Of a stretch of 58,175 nucleotides of DNA, positions 34,463 to 43,663 are shown piece by piece (positions within the stretch are counted from its first letter, which is position 1; the number at the start of each line of letters is the position of its first letter). The notes beneath the pieces were generated by a model that was given only the letters and a program-made list of their open reading frames with translations, had not been told where the DNA came from and made no database searches. The translations under genes and the position numbers were made by a program. The stretch spans positions 1 to 58,175 of the forward strand of contig JAAXIC010000031.1 of the NCBI GenBank assembly GCA_012270555.1, written 5' to 3'. The DNA is from Chloroflexota bacterium (GTDB lineage: Bacteria > Chloroflexota > UBA11872 > VXOZ01).

Positions 34463-36346
34463 GTGTCGATTCCGGTCAAAGAAATCCGCGAACGGATGCC
34501 TGCCATCCCTTTGCTGCCTGGCTGCTACTTCTTTCGCGACGGCAAGGGGACCGTGCTCTACGTCGGCAAGGCCAAGCTGCTGCGCAATCGCGTGCGCTCG
34601 TACTTTGGTCGGCAGGACCGGTTGCCCTGGAAGACCAGGAGCATGGTCGAGAACGCTGCGACGCTCGAATACATCATTACGGACACAGAGATAGAAGCCT
34701 TGGTGTTGGAGAGCAATCTCATCAAGCACCACCGGCCGCGTTACAACGTCGTCCTGCGCGACGACAAGTCGTTCCTCTACCTCAAAGTCACCCTCAATGA
34801 GCGCTATCCCCGCGTAATGACAACACGGCGTATCCTGGATGATGGCGCAAGCTACTACGGGCCGTATACCAGTGCTTATAGCTTGCGCGACACGCTGAAC
34901 TTGCTCAATCGGCTCTTTCCGTACCGGTCGTGCTCGCTCGACATGGAGAAGGAGTACGAGCGGCCGTGCCTCGACTACCACATCAAGCGTTGTGCCGGCC
35001 CCTGTATCAGGGCAGTTTCGCAGGAGGGGTATGCCGGGATCATCGAACAGGTGACGCGCTTTCTGGAAGGGCGACCGGGTGAAGTAATCCAGAACCTGCG
35101 CGGTGAGATGCGCGCAGCGTCGGATGCACTGGAGTACGAGCGTGCGGCGGTGATGCGGGACCGCATTCGGGCGGTTGAGCGCGTCCTCGAACGCCAGAAG
35201 ATCACGAACATTCGCCAGGGGGACATCGACGTCATCGGTTTCGCGCGCGAACAGGATGAAGCCTGCGTGCAAGTGTTCAGCATTCGCGGCGGCCACCTGC
35301 TCGGCCGCGAAAACTTCATCTTGGAGCACGTCTCCCACGAGGAAGACCGCGACGTGATTCGGGACTTCCTACAGCAGTTCTACGGCCGCAGCATGCAGAT
35401 ACCGCAGGCGCTCTTCTTGCCGGTGGGCATTCGCGGGGCTGAGTTGCTGCGTCTATGGCTACGTGAGCGCCGCGGCGGCGCAGTGACGCTCAACGTGCCC
35501 AAGATCGGTGAGAAGCGCAGACTGGTGGAGTTGGCGGGGAACAACGCCCGCCAAGGCTTGCAGGACCATCGGCTGCGGCACCTCGACAGCCAGCAGCGGG
35601 CGCAGGTGGCGTTGACCGAACTGGGGGAAGTCCTTGACCTGGATGAAGCGCCCGTGCGCATCGAGTGTTACGACATCTCGAATATCCAGGGGGCGTACAC
35701 GGTTGGCGCGATGGCAGTGTTCGTTTCGGGATTGCCGAGCACGGCCGACTACCGCCGCTTTCGCATCAACTCCGTAGCCGGCCCCAACGACTTTGCGAGC
35801 TTGCAAGAGATGCTGACCCGGCGGCTGAAACGCTTGAGCGAGCAGCGGGCGGAAGAGGAAACCGGCGCGCACAAGGAATCCGACGGGCAAGTCGAAGCAG
35901 ATGTCTTAGACTCGTGGGGCGTGAAGCCCGACTTGCTGGTGATCGACGGCGGCAAGGGACAACTGAATGCCGTCTTGGAAGTGCTGGCAAATCTTGCCCT
36001 GCACGATATTCCCGTGCTGGGGCTCGCCAAGCAGCGTGAAGAGATCTTCGTGCCTGGGGAATCGAGACCAATCGAGCTGACAGAAAGGTCTGAGGCGCGC
36101 AAACTGCTACAGCGAGTCCGCGATGAGGCCCACCGCTTCGCAATCACATACCATCGCACGGTGCGCACCAAACACACGCTCGGCTCGTTATTGGACAAGG
36201 TGCCCGGCATCGGCACAAAACGGAAAGTCGCCTTGCTCCAGCACTTTGGCAGCGTGGACGCAATCCGGGAGGCTCCGGTTGAGGCCTTGGCCAGCGCGCC
36301 GAAGATGAACCGCTCGGTGGCGGAGAAGATCAAGGAACATCTTTAG
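34463..36346 (+). CDS. uvrC: UvrABC system protein C (excinuclease subunit)
   Basis: Makes both incisions around bulky DNA lesions in nucleotide excision repair. The 627-aa protein has a GIY-YIG domain (PGCYFFRDGKGTVLYVGKAK near 18-37), a UVR motif around 200-235 (EYERAAVMRDRIRAVERVLE), an RNase H-like nuclease half with IECYDISNIQG and DLLVIDGGKGQL, and C-terminal HhH repeats (VPGIGTKRKVALLQHFGS). GTG 34463 lies seven bases after GGAG and gives the usual family N-terminus; ATG codons at 34421 and 34427 add 12-14 residues without similarity. It is transcribed alone. Confidence 0.95.
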   Translation: MSIPVKEIRERMPAIPLLPGCYFFRDGKGTVLYVGKAKLLRNRVRSYFGRQDRLPWKTRSMVENAATLEYIITDTEIEALVLESNLIKHHRPRYNVVLRDDKSFLYLKVTLNERYPRVMTTRRILDDGASYYGPYTSAYSLRDTLNLLNRLFPYRSCSLDMEKEYERPCLDYHIKRCAGPCIRAVSQEGYAGIIEQVTRFLEGRPGEVIQNLRGEMRAASDALEYERAAVMRDRIRAVERVLERQKITNIRQGDIDVIGFAREQDEACVQVFSIRGGHLLGRENFILEHVSHEEDRDVIRDFLQQFYGRSMQIPQALFLPVGIRGAELLRLWLRERRGGAVTLNVPKIGEKRRLVELAGNNARQGLQDHRLRHLDSQQRAQVALTELGEVLDLDEAPVRIECYDISNIQGAYTVGAMAVFVSGLPSTADYRRFRINSVAGPNDFASLQEMLTRRLKRLSEQRAEEETGAHKESDGQVEADVLDSWGVKPDLLVIDGGKGQLNAVLEVLANLALHDIPVLGLAKQREEIFVPGESRPIELTERSEARKLLQRVRDEAHRFAITYHRTVRTKHTLGSLLDKVPGIGTKRKVALLQHFGSVDAIREAPVEALASAPKMNRSVAEKIKEHL

Positions 36347-36774
36347 CCACCAAAGCAGTTTGCTTTTCTTGAGCAGTCCCAAAGCAAGCAAGCCGATTTG
36401 GCTAACTTCCTGCAGCTTGGCACAACGCAATTGGGTCTTGCTCTCCTTTACGCACGCTTTAGGGACTGGATCACATCTGGCTCTTTGTCTCAGATCATCT
36501 ATTGGATTCCAAGAATGCGTATTGATCACCCCATTTCATATCTCCCGCGCGGGAGACTTCACGCCTAGGTGCGCAAGAAACACATTGGCGCATTCTCTAC
36601 GAAAGCAATCAAGTGTTCGGAAGTGAATGCAGCCAGGAATTGCGCTGAAACTCGGAGGGCATTTCATTAGGAAAATGTCTGAGATCACTATTGACTCTTG
36701 TCTAACACGAGGGCGCAAAGTGGATCTTGAAGGTCTTCAATCAACCGTTTTCTCAAGGAGAAAGGAGAATCACG
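36347..36774. other. Intergenic region between uvrC and the MerR regulator
   Basis: AT-richer than both flanks. I see no gene, no family A-D repeat and no convincing promoter; short frames on both strands lack protein-like features. Confidence 0.5.
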
Positions 36775-37608
36775 ATGCTCAGAATCGGTGAGTTTGCTTG
36801 GCTCAGTCAAGTAACGGTGGAGACGCTACGGCACTACGCGCGGATTGGTCTTCTCGAACCGGTCTGTATTGATCGTTTCACTAGCTATCGTTACTACTCT
36901 GTTGACCAATTGCCGAGACTAAACCGCATTCTGGCGCTTAGGGATTTAGGCCTGTCATTGGAGCAAGTCGGTCAAATACTGAATGAAGACCTGTCACCCG
37001 AAAGGATTCGGGGAATGTTCCTGCTCAAACAGGCAGAGTTGGAAGACCAAGTACAAGAAGCACGCGATCGTCTGTTTCGTGTAGAAGCGCGTCTTAGACA
37101 GATCGAATTGGAGGGCAAAATGCCTGACTATGATGTGATACACAAAACAGTGCAAGCGCAGAGGGTCGCTTCTCGACGTCAAGTCTTTCCCAGTGGAGCC
37201 TCAATGGGAATGACCATCAAGAACCTGTTCATTGAAGCGGCAACGCACATTGAGGATCAAGGCGGCAAACAACAGGGGCCGGCAATGTCGGTGTGGCATG
37301 TTTGCCCAGACGATCCCACGGAGGAAGGGAACGAAATTGACTTTGAGGCGGCGATACCGGTCGAGGGAACGCTACCTGAGAGCGAGATGGTGACGGTTCA
37401 CGAGTTGCCAACTGCAAGCGTGGCAAGTGTCGTGCACCATGGCAGCTTTGAGGAAATTCCGCTGGCGTATAGGGCTGCGTTTGCCTGGGTTGAAGCCAAC
37501 GGATTCAGAGTTGCTGGACCTATCAGAGAAATCTATCTGAAGTATGACGAAGAAAACGATCCGACCAATAATGTAACGGAAATCCAGATTCCAGTTCAGA
37601 GTTCCTGA
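36775..37608 (+). CDS. MerR family transcriptional regulator with GyrI-like effector domain
   Basis: Multidrug-type regulator of 277 aa. Residues 1-70 form a MerR winged helix (MLRIGEFAWLSQVTVETLRHY, then GLLEP and YRYYSVDQLPRL), followed by a coiled coil at about 75-120 and a GyrI/BacI-like ligand-binding domain from about 125 to the end. This is the BmrR/BltR layout, in which hydrophobic cationic compounds bind the C-terminal domain. ATG 36775 has AAGGAG eight bases upstream; the longer frame from 36727 is not needed. No efflux pump gene is adjacent. The gene ends with a strong terminator. Confidence 0.9.
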   Translation: MLRIGEFAWLSQVTVETLRHYARIGLLEPVCIDRFTSYRYYSVDQLPRLNRILALRDLGLSLEQVGQILNEDLSPERIRGMFLLKQAELEDQVQEARDRLFRVEARLRQIELEGKMPDYDVIHKTVQAQRVASRRQVFPSGASMGMTIKNLFIEAATHIEDQGGKQQGPAMSVWHVCPDDPTEEGNEIDFEAAIPVEGTLPESEMVTVHELPTASVASVVHHGSFEEIPLAYRAAFAWVEANGFRVAGPIREIYLKYDEENDPTNNVTEIQIPVQSS

Positions 37609-37643
37609 CGACCGGATAACGCGGCGAAACCAAGCCACTTTAG

Positions 37644-37677
37644 GAGGCGGCCAATTTGGCCGCCTCTCTTCATTTCA
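37644..37677 (+). terminator. Rho-independent terminator after the MerR gene
   Basis: GAGGCGGCC-AATTT-GGCCGCCTC is a perfect nine-pair stem followed by TCTTCATTTC. Confidence 0.85.
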
Positions 37678-37786
37678 AGGCGTGGCTAAGTCTTGGCGAG
37701 CGATTGCTTGCGTTGCAGAAGCATCGGCGGTCTAGGTTCGCTGAACGCTGCGCATTTTATCCTAGCCCACAGATCTGATGCCCCTC

Positions 37787-38608
37787 TTATTGGTAGGCGC
37801 TTTCGGTGCGGGCTTGGTTAATTTCTGCGTGGAGCTTTTCGGCCGCTTCTGCTGCCGCCTCGGCAAAATCACTCCCGTTGCTAGCATAGAGAATGCTGCG
37901 CGAGGCGTTGATGAGCATGGGAGCAGTTGTGCCTGCCGCCTCGACTGTGGCCGGCAGGTCGCCGCCCTGGGCGCCAATGCCGGGGATAAGCAATGGGAGG
38001 TCGGGTGCTACCTGTCGCACCTCTGCCAGTTCTTCAGGATATGTTGCCCCAGTTACCAAGCCGCAATTGTCGTTCACGTTCCACGACTGTACGGCCTTGG
38101 CCACCGTGACATAGAGCCGCTCGCCGGTCTCATTGCGCAGGTCTTGGAAGTCCCGCGCACCGGGATTTGATGTGCGGCAGAGCACGAAGACGCCGCGGTC
38201 TGGGCGACTGAGGAAGGGCTCCAAGGCTTCGGCGCCGAGATAAGGGTGCGCGGTAACCGCATCAAAACCCAGTACGTCGAATATAGCCGCGGCGTAGTGC
38301 ACGTTCGTCGAGTCGATGTCGCCGCGCTTGGCGTCGGCGACCGCGATTACGTCGGGCGGAATGTGTCCGCGAATTCCCTCTAGCGCTTCCAGCCCCCATG
38401 TGCCCATGCTCTCGAAAAAGGCGAAGTTGGGCTTGTAAGCGGCGGCGAACTGGTGGGTTGCTTCAACAATTTCACGACAGAAGCGCACCACACCTTCTCG
38501 CGTAGCCGGAATGCCAGTTGGCAACCGATGAAGGTCGACGTCCAGCCCAATGCAAAGCGCGCTGTTCCTTTCGGCACAGGTCTGGCGCAAGCGGGCGTTG
38601 AAGGTCAT
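37787..38608 (-). CDS. pyrF: Orotidine 5'-phosphate decarboxylase, type 2
   Basis: Last step of de novo UMP synthesis. The 273-aa protein has the type 2 (longer) PyrF features: CIGLDVDLHRLP near 19-30, AYKPNFAFFE near 57-66 and the catalytic charge network D92, K94, D97, D99 in ADAKRGDID. The phosphate-binding end is LLIPGIGAQGGD. It lies 21 bases after the ModA-like gene on the same strand, so the two could share a transcript, though their functions are unrelated. Confidence 0.95.
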   Translation of the reverse strand: MTFNARLRQTCAERNSALCIGLDVDLHRLPTGIPATREGVVRFCREIVEATHQFAAAYKPNFAFFESMGTWGLEALEGIRGHIPPDVIAVADAKRGDIDSTNVHYAAAIFDVLGFDAVTAHPYLGAEALEPFLSRPDRGVFVLCRTSNPGARDFQDLRNETGERLYVTVAKAVQSWNVNDNCGLVTGATYPEELAEVRQVAPDLPLLIPGIGAQGGDLPATVEAAGTTAPMLINASRSILYASNGSDFAEAAAEAAEKLHAEINQARTESAYQ

Positions 38609-38629
38609 AAGGCTTTGCTTCTCCTCCAG

Positions 38630-39445
38630 CTAGCGTAAGTTGAGCATGCGGTAGCCGGCGGCTTCAAAGTGGCGCTGCCCCCATGGGCTGATAAGGTACC
38701 GCGAAAACTGAGAAAGTGTGATGGGGTACTTCGTCTCCCGCGCGATGCCGACATAGTAGATGATGGGCCGGTGCGACTGCTCGGGAACAGGGGCTTGAAC
38801 CCGCACGTTTTCTTCTGCCGCACTGACTGAAGATGAATAGAGAAGGGCGGCGTCTACCTTCCCTCCAAGCAGTCGTTCCAATAATTCCCGCTCGTCTTTG
38901 CTCCTTGCCAAGCGTGACCGCAGAGATTCCCACAAGCCAAGGTTGTCCAATGCCTGTTGTGAGTAGATGCCGAGTGCCGACTCTTCCCAGTCAGCGATGC
39001 CGATGCGCTTGGCATCCTCGTAGAAGAGGTCTCGTACGGTCTTGATTTCCAGCGGCGAATCCAAGGGGGTAGCAATGACGAGCCAATTCGACGCGATGGG
39101 ACGCATGGTGCCGATCTTGATGCGGCCCGCCTCGACGATCGGCACGCCAAACGTGTCTCCACCAAGGAGAATAGCGTCGAAGTCCTTGCCGCGGAGGATC
39201 GATTTCATTATGGAGCCGGAGGATTGCAGCGAGACGGAGAGCGCCACATGGGGGTTGGCTTGCTCAAAGTCTGCTTTGAGCGCGGGAACGGTCGGTGCAA
39301 GGCTCGCGTCGGCAAGCACGGTGATGTGCTCGCGGTCATCCGTCTCCACCAATGACCGCACGGTCTCGATGGGACTGCATGCCGCGGCGAGGCCCGTAAC
39401 CCCGGCCTGAACCGCGCACTTGAGGAGTGTTCGCCGGTCGCCCAT
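38630..39445 (-). CDS. ModA-like extracellular substrate-binding protein
   Basis: Predicted periplasmic-type binding protein of 271 aa with similarity to molybdate/tungstate and other anion binders. A signal sequence RRTLLKCAVQAGVTGLAAAC is present, but the lipobox is weak (AAAC). The mature part reads ITVLADASLAPTVPALKADF, then SLQSSGSIMKSILRGKDFDAILLG, the ModA pattern in which serines bind the oxyanion. ATG 39445 gives a normal signal peptide; the longer frame from a GTG at 39544 is rejected. No modB/modC follows. A molybdoenzyme is encoded at 52462, so molybdate is a plausible ligand, but it is not proven. Confidence 0.75.
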   Translation of the reverse strand: MGDRRTLLKCAVQAGVTGLAAACSPIETVRSLVETDDREHITVLADASLAPTVPALKADFEQANPHVALSVSLQSSGSIMKSILRGKDFDAILLGGDTFGVPIVEAGRIKIGTMRPIASNWLVIATPLDSPLEIKTVRDLFYEDAKRIGIADWEESALGIYSQQALDNLGLWESLRSRLARSKDERELLERLLGGKVDAALLYSSSVSAAEENVRVQAPVPEQSHRPIIYYVGIARETKYPITLSQFSRYLISPWGQRHFEAAGYRMLNLR

Positions 39446-39829
39446 GCGAGAGAGATACCTTAAACGGAAAAGCCACCCGCAGGGGTACTTCCACGGGAGG
39501 CTGCTGGCATGCGTTTCCTTGTCCAACTCCTGGCGGACTAACACCAGTGTGGCTTCATGATAGCACCCTCTTTGCTATCTCAGCAAGGCGCTGTTCGGTG
39601 CTACAGCTTAGCTTAGGGACCTGCCCCGCTGCCTTGCCTGCGTGGTCGTCGCCAGCTTGCCTACCTGCCCAGTGCGCGTCGAGTATATTATCCTTGTAGC
39701 AGGGGCGCGACTGTTGCCGGGGCAACGTGCAGCTTGCCAGGCGCCGCGTGCCGATGTTGAGCCAGACGCAGGACCAAAGAGGCAAGACAACTTGGCTGAA
39801 ACGACATTACATACGAAGAGGAGTAGATG

Positions 39830-40912
39830 ATGAGCTACGGATTGGGCATCAATGCAGACGCGGAGCGTGACTTCATTTCGTTGGGAGCGCTCGTGCACCG
39901 CCTGGATCCTGGGATTATCCCCTTCCGCAAGGCGCACACGTGCGAAATCCACGTCAGTGGCGGCGAATTCAACACGGCGGCAAACCTCGCGAACTGCTTT
40001 GGGTTGCGCACAGGTGTTGCATCCGCGATGGTTGACTATCCCATCGGACACCTGATAGCCGAACGTGTACGGGCCATGGGGGTCACGCCGTTCTACAAGC
40101 ACTTTGAGCACAACGGCGTCAACGGGCCGAACATGGCGACGGTCTATAGCGACCGCGGCCAGGGCGTGCGCGCGCCGGTGGTCTTCTACAACCGCTGCAA
40201 CGAGGCGGCGGCGCAACTCAAGCCCGGCGACTTTGATTGGGACGCCATTTTTGCGGGCGGCGTGCGGTGGTTTCACAGCGGTGGCATCTTTGCGGCGCTC
40301 TCGCCGACAACGTCGGACGTCATCATCGAGGGGATGCAAGCGGCCAAAGCGGCTGGCGCAGTCGTTTCCTACGACCTGAACTTTCGCGCCAAGCTTTGGG
40401 AGATATGGGGCGGAGAAGACCAAGCCAGCACCGTAAATCGGCGCATTGTAGAGAACGTGGATGTCTTAGTGGGCAATGAGGAGGACCTGCAGACGGGGCT
40501 GGGTATTCCGGGCCCGGAAGTAGCGGCAACCTCGAAGCTCGACCCCAGCGCCTTTACTGCCATGATCGATCAGGTCGTCGGGCAGTTTCCGCAGGTCAAG
40601 ATCGTTGCCACGACGCTGCGGGAGGTGCACTCGACCAATCGCCATAGCTGGAGCGCGGTGGCCTGGATCAACGGTGAGACCCACCTTGCTCCCACGGCCG
40701 AGCTCGACGTCTATGATCGCGTCGGCGGCGGTGACGGGTTCGCCTCAGGTCTCATCTACGGGACTATTAAAGGTGAATCCCCCGTAGACGCGGTGAAGCT
40801 GGGCTGGGCGCACGGCGCGCTGATAACGACCTTCCCCGGCGATACCACCATGGCAACGGTGGACGACGTGCGCGCCTTTGCGGCGGGTGGGTCGGCGCGC
40901 ATCCGGCGGTAG
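39830..40912 (+). CDS. PfkB family carbohydrate kinase (2-dehydro-3-deoxygluconokinase-like)
   Basis: Ribokinase-fold sugar kinase of 360 aa. Substrate-side residues GGEFNTAANLA and the catalytic base D302 in RVGGGDGFASGLIYG (normally GAGD) are visible. The overall pattern, with LVHRLDPG and YNRCNEAAAQL, is closest to KDG kinases, which phosphorylate 2-keto-3-deoxygluconate from uronic acid breakdown; other sugar substrates are possible. ATG 39830 lies six bases after AGGAG, whereas ATG 39827 is only three bases away. It precedes the FGGY kinase by 405 bases of repeat-rich sequence. Confidence 0.88.
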   Translation: MSYGLGINADAERDFISLGALVHRLDPGIIPFRKAHTCEIHVSGGEFNTAANLANCFGLRTGVASAMVDYPIGHLIAERVRAMGVTPFYKHFEHNGVNGPNMATVYSDRGQGVRAPVVFYNRCNEAAAQLKPGDFDWDAIFAGGVRWFHSGGIFAALSPTTSDVIIEGMQAAKAAGAVVSYDLNFRAKLWEIWGGEDQASTVNRRIVENVDVLVGNEEDLQTGLGIPGPEVAATSKLDPSAFTAMIDQVVGQFPQVKIVATTLREVHSTNRHSWSAVAWINGETHLAPTAELDVYDRVGGGDGFASGLIYGTIKGESPVDAVKLGWAHGALITTFPGDTTMATVDDVRAFAAGGSARIRR

Positions 40913-41070
40913 ACAGGCGATGCGGACCGCTTGCCGCGTTCCCGTGTGCATGAGAATCCAGCCTTTGCAAAGTGGTGCCAAGCGCACTACCAAAGCGTCA
41001 CTTGTATGTTGAAAAAGGCGGGCACAGGAGCGAATGTAAGATGGCAAAGCGAAGGGCGCGTCGTCCGTCA

Positions 41071-41205
41071 TTACCATGAAAATAGCGTGACCAAGCCGTT
41101 CGCCCTGAGCACCGTCGAAGGGTGAACGGCGGAGGAAATGGGTAACACAGCTTTCAGTACTCATCTCTCCGTTCATGCTTCGACAAGCTCAGCACGAACG
41201 GAGAG
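41071..41205 (+). repeat. Composite hairpin repeat, family B, copy 2
   Basis: Same module order as 5627-5748 but on the opposite strand: AATAGCGTGACCAAGCCGTT, CGCCCTGAGCACCGTCGAAG, GGTGAACGGCGGAGG, then TTCATGCTTCGACAAGCTCA. The middle spacer differs between the copies, so the flanking modules are better conserved than the centre. Confidence 0.8.
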
Positions 41206-41250
41206 ATGTGCGTTCATTTTCATTCCCTTGTGCGGCCTGGGCAAGGCATG

Positions 41251-41280
41251 GTGATTCCCGCGAAAGTGGGGATATATCTT
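41251..41280. repeat. Hairpin repeat, family A, degenerate copy
   Basis: GATTCCCGCGAAAGTGGGG followed by ATATATCTT; matches the left half of family A with several substitutions. Confidence 0.55.
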
Positions 41281-41317
41281 CCTCTTTTTTGGCTTTAGGT
41301 AGCGATACCCGCTATGG

Positions 41318-42820
41318 ATGGCTATGTCTACAGGATATGCGCTCGGCATTGACGTCGGGAGTACCGCGACCAAGGTAGTTCTCTGCGACAAAGAGGGGAC
41401 TATCGTGGCGCGCGGCAGCGTACCCACGCATATCATGCGTCCGCAGCCAGGGTGGGCGGAAGTGGACTATGCGCGCTGCTGGGAAGGGGTGGTCGCCGCC
41501 TGCCGACTGGCTCTGGCCTCCATACCTGGTGCTGCTACGTCCAGGCGCATTATCGGGATCGGCCTCACCTCTCTCGCACCTTCCGTGGCGCCTCTGGCGG
41601 AAGACGGCACGCCGCTACACACCGGGATCATCTACGAAGACCGGAGAAGTGTGTCTCAAGTTTCGCGAGTATTGGCGCGGGAAAGCCAGTCTACCATCGT
41701 GCCGCGCACGGGAATTCGGATCGAGAGCGGCAGCACGACGCTGAGCAGCATGCTGTGGCTGGTGGAAGAACGGCCGGACCTGGTGTCAGCATGTGCATTC
41801 TTTGGTTCTCTCATGACCTATCTCGCACACCGCCTCACCGGAAACTTTGGGATAGACTGGGCTAGTGCACAACTTTCGGGTCTTTTCGCGCTGGACGATC
41901 CGCCCCGCTGGCTCGAAGATTGGTGCCGGCAGCTTGGCATTCCGCCGGAGAAGCTGCCGCCGCATATGCTGTCTCAGGCACAGATTGGTGGGGTCTCCGC
42001 TGTAGTCGCGGCGCAGTTGGGTGTCCCGGCGGACATACCCGTCGCTATGGGAGGTCCCGACGCCCAAGCAGCGGCGGTTGGCGCCGGCTTGGTAGAACCA
42101 CAAGCCGGATTGCTTTCTGTCGGTACGACCTGCGTACTTACTGTCTGCACGGAAAGCCGCGTACCCGATCCGCGCTTCTATACGCGCCGGCATGTCCTGC
42201 CGGGGCGCTACCTGCACGTGGCGCCGACGCTGACGGGTGGGACGACCCTGCGCTGGGCAGCGTCGTTTCTGGGCATGGAGTCTGTCGAAGAAGTGGTAGC
42301 GCTGGCGGAAGCAAGCGAGCCCGGCGCAGGCGGTGTGATCTTCCTGCCCTATCTCATGGGCGAACGTGCGCCGTTGTGGGACCGTGACGCGCGCGGGTTC
42401 TTCTACGGTTTGCAATTAAGTACCGGCCGCGCGGAGATGGCACGGGCCGTCGTGGAAGGCATTGCGTTTGCCGTGCGCAACATGCTCACGCAGATGGAGG
42501 CCCATCTTGACGACACTGTTGCTCCCCTCCTCGTAACCGGCGGCGGGACGTTCCCGGTTGTCTTGCAGACCCTGGCTAACGTGCTGCAATGCCCGCTCAC
42601 AGTCATTGAAGGCGGCGAAAGTGCGGCTCAGGGAGCTGCCCAACTGGCTTGGGTAGCCGCTGGCGAAAGAGACCTGGACTGGCTGGCAAGTTGGCAGCCC
42701 CAAGTCCAAGGGAACTGTGTGCCGGACAGTAGCGTTAGTAGGATGTACGAGCAGCGATTTGAGGCGTTCTGTACCTTGTATTCCGCTCTAAAGCGCACCT
42801 TTGCGGCACCGGCGGAATAG
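41318..42820 (+). CDS. FGGY family carbohydrate kinase (xylulokinase-like)
   Basis: Sugar kinase of 500 aa. The N-terminal phosphate loop is YALGIDVGSTATKVVLCD; the central WAEVDY and the C-terminal LLVTGGG and GGESAAQGAAQLA segments are FGGY landmarks. D-xylulose is the most common substrate in such proteins, though L-ribulose, gluconate and others occur and cannot be excluded. No good ribosome binding site precedes the ATG at 41318. It follows the PfkB gene in the same direction; an isomerase or transporter for the sugar is not in the window. Confidence 0.9.
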   Translation: MAMSTGYALGIDVGSTATKVVLCDKEGTIVARGSVPTHIMRPQPGWAEVDYARCWEGVVAACRLALASIPGAATSRRIIGIGLTSLAPSVAPLAEDGTPLHTGIIYEDRRSVSQVSRVLARESQSTIVPRTGIRIESGSTTLSSMLWLVEERPDLVSACAFFGSLMTYLAHRLTGNFGIDWASAQLSGLFALDDPPRWLEDWCRQLGIPPEKLPPHMLSQAQIGGVSAVVAAQLGVPADIPVAMGGPDAQAAAVGAGLVEPQAGLLSVGTTCVLTVCTESRVPDPRFYTRRHVLPGRYLHVAPTLTGGTTLRWAASFLGMESVEEVVALAEASEPGAGGVIFLPYLMGERAPLWDRDARGFFYGLQLSTGRAEMARAVVEGIAFAVRNMLTQMEAHLDDTVAPLLVTGGGTFPVVLQTLANVLQCPLTVIEGGESAAQGAAQLAWVAAGERDLDWLASWQPQVQGNCVPDSSVSRMYEQRFEAFCTLYSALKRTFAAPAE

Positions 42821-42899
42821 CAGTTTGCGGCGCGTAGGGTTTGTCCTACCTACAGCAAAAAAAGTGTGGGAATGAGAGCCAGGCTGCAAATCGTTGGGA

Positions 42900-43448
42900 C
42901 TAGAAGATCTCGGTCGGGTCCATTGTGAATTCCGTCAAAGTAGAGGAAGTCAGGATTTGGCCTCTACCATAGGTGCCGGCCAATGTGAAGCCGTGATCGT
43001 CGCGTAGTAGCACCGTCACCGTCTTGGCATCGGTGTCCACCAGCCAGTACTCCTTGACCCCGTATTTGGCGTAGAGCGAGCGCTTGAACGTCTGGTCTCG
43101 CTCGGCAGTAGACGGCGAGAGGATTTCAACAACGAGGTCGGGCGCCCCTTGGACGTTCTCGTCGGTGATGATATTGGCTCGCTCATTGGAAACAAACAGT
43201 AGATCGGGCTGCACGACGTCTGTGTCCGAGAGCACTACGTCGAAAGGAGCAACGAAGATCTCGCCAGCGCCAGTAAGCTCTACCGATTGCCCAAGCAGCA
43301 TGGTGAGGTTCCGTGAAACTCTTTGATGTGCCGTTCCAGGCGCTGGGGTCATAACCAAGTCTCCGTCCAACAACTCGTAACGCTTGTCGTCCGGCGTGTT
43401 GCGGTAGTCCGCATACGTGAACTTGATTGCCGGTGTAGATCTCGCCAT
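42900..43448 (-). CDS. Uma2 family endonuclease (PD-(D/E)XK fold), copy 1
   Basis: Predicted restriction-endonuclease-like protein of 182 aa, biological role unknown. The family pattern is present: YRNTPDDKRYELLDGDLVMT, VVQPDLLFVSNE, APDLVVEILSPST and YGVKEYWLVD, giving the D/E/K active-site residues of the Uma2 (DUF820) fold. ATG 43448 is chosen because GAGAGG lies nine bases upstream and it gives the same length as its neighbour; ATG 43457 adds three residues. It is about 76% identical (counted by eye over 182 residues) to the gene at 43664. Confidence 0.88.
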   Translation of the reverse strand: MARSTPAIKFTYADYRNTPDDKRYELLDGDLVMTPAPGTAHQRVSRNLTMLLGQSVELTGAGEIFVAPFDVVLSDTDVVQPDLLFVSNERANIITDENVQGAPDLVVEILSPSTAERDQTFKRSLYAKYGVKEYWLVDTDAKTVTVLLRDDHGFTLAGTYGRGQILTSSTLTEFTMDPTEIF

Positions 43449-43663
43449 GATTGCCATCCTCTCGCGTCTTCAGCCGCGTTCTAAGGGCAAACCGCCCAAT
43501 AGCGGATGCGTCCAAAGGGCATTGCGCGGCCCTCCAAACCAGACTGACATGCGGTTCGTCCAAGAGCCCTCTGACCTGAATGCCTCGGCGCATGAACCAA
43601 CCTCCGTCTCCACCGCGAGTTATTTGCGCCAAGAAAGAACGTGAGGAACTCTCGCTGAGTGGA

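Larger units (their letters stand above)
40913..41317. other. Repeat-rich gap between the two sugar kinase genes
   Basis: No gene. It contains copy 2 of the composite family B element (41071-41205) and a family A fragment (41251-41280). Confidence 0.6.

Noticed and set aside
34076-35338. Minus-strand frame of 420 codons across uvrC and the divergent promoter region
   Set aside because: Opposes the conserved UvrC domains and merges unrelated regions.
36347-36774. Possible gene remnant between uvrC and the MerR regulator
   Set aside because: No frame on either strand gives recognisable protein sequence.
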